NCBI GenBank assembly: GCA_934408795.1 | Contig: CAKRVQ010000057.1 | Span: 1 to 6,716 of the forward strand | Direction: 5' to 3' | Source of the DNA: an uncultured Eubacteriales bacterium | GTDB lineage: Bacteria; Bacillota; Clostridia; Oscillospirales; Acutalibacteraceae | Length of the DNA: 6,716 bases | Part shown: one piece after another, positions 4,925 to 6,716 of the stretch | Position numbering within the stretch: the first letter of the stretch is position 1 | Layout of the letters: each line of letters begins with the position of its first letter | Position numbers and translations under genes: made by a program | The notes under the pieces: generated by a model | The model's database searches: none | Seen by the model: the letters and a program-made list of their open reading frames with translations, nothing else | What the model was told of the DNA's origin: nothing

Positions 4925-6058
4925 GTGAATATCGTTATTATTACAAATTCCGATATGTATGAGGACAGAGCCGAGCTTATCCGCTCGCGCCTCGCAGCCC
5001 GACATAATGTGACGGTGATATCAACCGATTTTCTCCATATAAAAAAGAAAAAGAGGGAATCGGGCAGGGAACACTTTATCCATCTGCCTACAAAGCCGTA
5101 TAATAAAAATATTTCGGTGGGCAGGATGTTGTCGCACCGTAAGTTTGCCAAGGCGGCGATAAAGGAAGCCGAAAAGCACTCGCCCGATCTTATGTGGATT
5201 ATGCTGCCCGCGAACTCAAATGCCGATTTTGCGGTAAAATATAAGCGAAAACACAATAGCGTGAGACTCGTATTTGATATAATAGATATGTGGCCCGAAA
5301 GCTTTCCCCTTAAAAAGTACGCTTCGCTTCCTCCCTTTGCCATGTGGAGGAATCTGCGCGACAGGTCCCTTAAATACGCCGATTATGTGGTCTCGGAATG
5401 TGATCTCTACCGTGAAATGTTGGCGGAGAAGCTGGAAAACATCCCAAACGGTACCCTTTACCTTGCAAAGGATCCGCTGAACACCGAAAAATCACCTTCG
5501 CTGCCCGACAACGGCATCGGTCTTTGCTATCTCGGTTCGGTCAATAATATAATAGACATTCCGCTGATATCAAGGTTTGTGGCTGCCCTGTCGGCGCTTA
5601 CAACCGTCATCGTGGAAATAATCGGAAGCGGCGAAAGAATGGACGAATTCGTCTCTGCCGTTGAGAGTGCGGGCGGACGGGTCGTTTTGCACGGAGCGGT
5701 TTACGATCCCGCCGAAAAGCAGAAGATATTCGATACCTGCCATTTCGGAATAAATGTTATGCGCCCTACCGTCTGCGTGGGCCTTACCATGAAATCAATG
5801 GACTATCTTGAGGGCGGACTGCCGCTTGTAAATAATATAAAATGCGATACCGCACGATTTGTTGATAATTTCGGCGCGGGAGTCAATATTTCGGAATCCG
5901 ATGAGGATCTGACCCGAAAAGCGGAACTTATTGCGGGACTTTCAAAAGAGGAGCTTCTTTCGATGAGAGAGGGCGCTATGAAGGTGTTTCACGATCATCT
6001 CACAACAGAAGTGTTTGTCCGCATGCTTGACGGTATATGCAAAAGTTTAGGAGTATAA
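4925..6058 (+). CDS. GT-B fold glycosyltransferase (GT4-like), surface polysaccharide
   Basis: A 377-residue cytosolic or membrane-associated sugar transferase. The N-terminus MNIVIITNSDMYEDRAELIRSR begins with the first beta strand of a Rossmann fold. VFDIIDMWPESFP (116-128) resembles the conserved D-W-P segment of many GT4 enzymes. The C-terminal half has CYLGSVNNIID (201-211), IIGSGERMDEF (232-242) and GLTMKSMDYLEGGLPLVNN (286-304), which occupies the place of the usual nucleotide-sugar motif. The early Glu of the classical E-x7-E motif is not obvious. No signal peptide is seen. I chose GTG at 4925, with AAAAAGG nine bases upstream, because it gives the expected family N-terminus; the frame stays open upstream to 4802, and an ATG at 4862 would add 21 proline- and arginine-containing residues without a ribosome site. 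Donor and acceptor sugars are unknown. The next gene starts two bases after its stop. Confidence 0.85.
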   Translation: MNIVIITNSDMYEDRAELIRSRLAARHNVTVISTDFLHIKKKKRESGREHFIHLPTKPYNKNISVGRMLSHRKFAKAAIKEAEKHSPDLMWIMLPANSNADFAVKYKRKHNSVRLVFDIIDMWPESFPLKKYASLPPFAMWRNLRDRSLKYADYVVSECDLYREMLAEKLENIPNGTLYLAKDPLNTEKSPSLPDNGIGLCYLGSVNNIIDIPLISRFVAALSALTTVIVEIIGSGERMDEFVSAVESAGGRVVLHGAVYDPAEKQKIFDTCHFGINVMRPTVCVGLTMKSMDYLEGGLPLVNNIKCDTARFVDNFGAGVNISESDEDLTRKAELIAGLSKEELLSMREGAMKVFHDHLTTEVFVRMLDGICKSLGV

Positions 6059-6059
6059 A

Positions 6060-6716
6060 ATGTCTAAGATAACCAACAGCGGTATTTACCGATTTTTGAT
6101 CAATACAACAATATATAAGTCTGTGGCGGTGTGCGCAATGATGCTCTCACCCGTTATATTTTTCTGCTTTGCGGATGAGATCATCAGCATCGTGCTGCTC
6201 GCCTGGGCGGCGTTTATTCTCGTGAATGACCTTTTCGGTGAACGCAGATTTATGAAAGCACCTTACTCGGTGCTTCTTCTTGCGTTCATTGTTTCATATA
6301 CCATTACAATATTGCTGCATCTGAATAACCAAATTGCCGTTACATTTAACTGGTATTTTTGGTTGGCGGTGCAGTTTTTCGTTTTGTATGCCTTCTTCGA
6401 TAAAAAGGATATAAAAGGTCTGGCGGAGGAAATGAGAAAGATAAACCTCCCCGTGACCGTCGTCGCACTGCTTTGCGCCGCGGCGGGGATCGCCATGTAC
6501 CTTCTGAGGATCAGTATCCTTTTCCCCGATTCGTCAAATGTTGAGGGCGCCGTGATGTTCGGTATCATCCGAGACCGCAACTTCGGCGTGTTCAATAATC
6601 CGATACCGTTCTCCTGCGCGATGTATGTGGGGATTGCGGCGTCTCTCTGGAATCTTGTCTGCGGGCTCAAAAGGGATGCGTCCCAAAAGCATAAGAAGCT
6701 TTCGCGCGTGTATTAC
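6060..6716 (+). CDS. O-antigen ligase/polymerase-like membrane protein (3' end missing)
   Basis: The frame runs from ATG at 6060 to the window edge without a stop (219 codons). AGGAG at 6049-6053 lies six bases upstream, inside the end of the glycosyltransferase gene, and only one base separates the TAA (6056-6058) from this ATG, so the two are one operon. The translation has several hydrophobic segments (for example AVCAMMLSPVIFFCFA, IISIVLLAWAAFILV, VLLLAFIVSYTITILL, WYFWLAVQFFVLYAFF, VTVVALLCAAAGIAMYLL) separated by short loops. A loop reading IIRDRNFGVFNNPIPFSCAMY matches the R-x-G-x-F-x-N-P pattern typical of Wzy/WaaL-type proteins just before a helix. Members join or transfer undecaprenyl-linked glycan repeat units on the outer face of the membrane. 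Full-length proteins have ten to twelve helices, so about half is present. Whether it is a polymerase or a ligase cannot be told. Confidence 0.75.
   Translation, partial: MSKITNSGIYRFLINTTIYKSVAVCAMMLSPVIFFCFADEIISIVLLAWAAFILVNDLFGERRFMKAPYSVLLLAFIVSYTITILLHLNNQIAVTFNWYFWLAVQFFVLYAFFDKKDIKGLAEEMRKINLPVTVVALLCAAAGIAMYLLRISILFPDSSNVEGAVMFGIIRDRNFGVFNNPIPFSCAMYVGIAASLWNLVCGLKRDASQKHKKLSRVYY

Noticed and set aside
6263..6670. Minus-strand open frame opposite the last gene
   Set aside because: The plus strand here is a continuous frame with typical membrane helices, a good ribosome site and operon spacing; the minus frame is its shadow.

Overview
The window looks like chromosomal DNA from a Gram-positive clostridial bacterium, most like a Ruminococcaceae/Oscillospiraceae gut or rumen lineage. 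The pointers are a DUF1292 (YrzB-type) protein, which is a Firmicutes family, a DgkB/YegS-like lipid kinase, near-consensus sigma-A promoters with 17-bp spacers, purine-rich ribosome binding sites, mid-GC coding sequence and short tight operons. The family assignment is an inference from style; no rRNA or marker gene here settles it.

Layout. 1-765 (+): 3' part of a diacylglycerol-kinase-type lipid kinase, ending at a strong hairpin terminator (818-857). 873-1415 (-): no convincing protein gene, but a complete minus-strand transcription unit of about 508 nt with a TTGACA-17-TACTAT promoter, an A/T-rich upstream tract, internal paired segments and a GC-rich hairpin plus U-run. This is the best candidate in the window for an undescribed or rare large structured RNA. 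1552-1941 (+): a promoter, a 5' leader and a small acidic DUF1292 protein. 2043-2280 (+): a second structured RNA, 6S-like in architecture, closed by an intrinsic terminator that probably also ends the opposing gene. 2352-3053 (-): RluA-family pseudouridine synthase. 3106-4326 (+): a perfect TTGACA-17-TATAAT promoter, a leader of about 195 nt with a degenerate 16-bp tandem repeat, then a YgjV-type membrane protein whose stop overlaps the start of dUTPase (dut). 4348-4552: a hairpin terminator, then a 170-bp GC-rich palindromic element that folds into an almost gap-free four-way junction. 4617-6716 (+): a TTGCAA-17-TATAAT promoter, a leader of about 270 nt, a GT-B glycosyltransferase and the 5' part of an O-antigen ligase/polymerase-like membrane protein, which is probably the start of a surface polysaccharide operon running off the window.

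The protein genes are ordinary housekeeping and envelope functions (lipid phosphorylation, RNA modification, dUTP clean-up, cell-surface glycan). The unusual content is between them: two likely structured RNAs, one repeat-bearing leader, one elaborate palindrome and one long polysaccharide-operon leader. Structures were found by reading complementarity by eye; no folding energies or database searches were computed.
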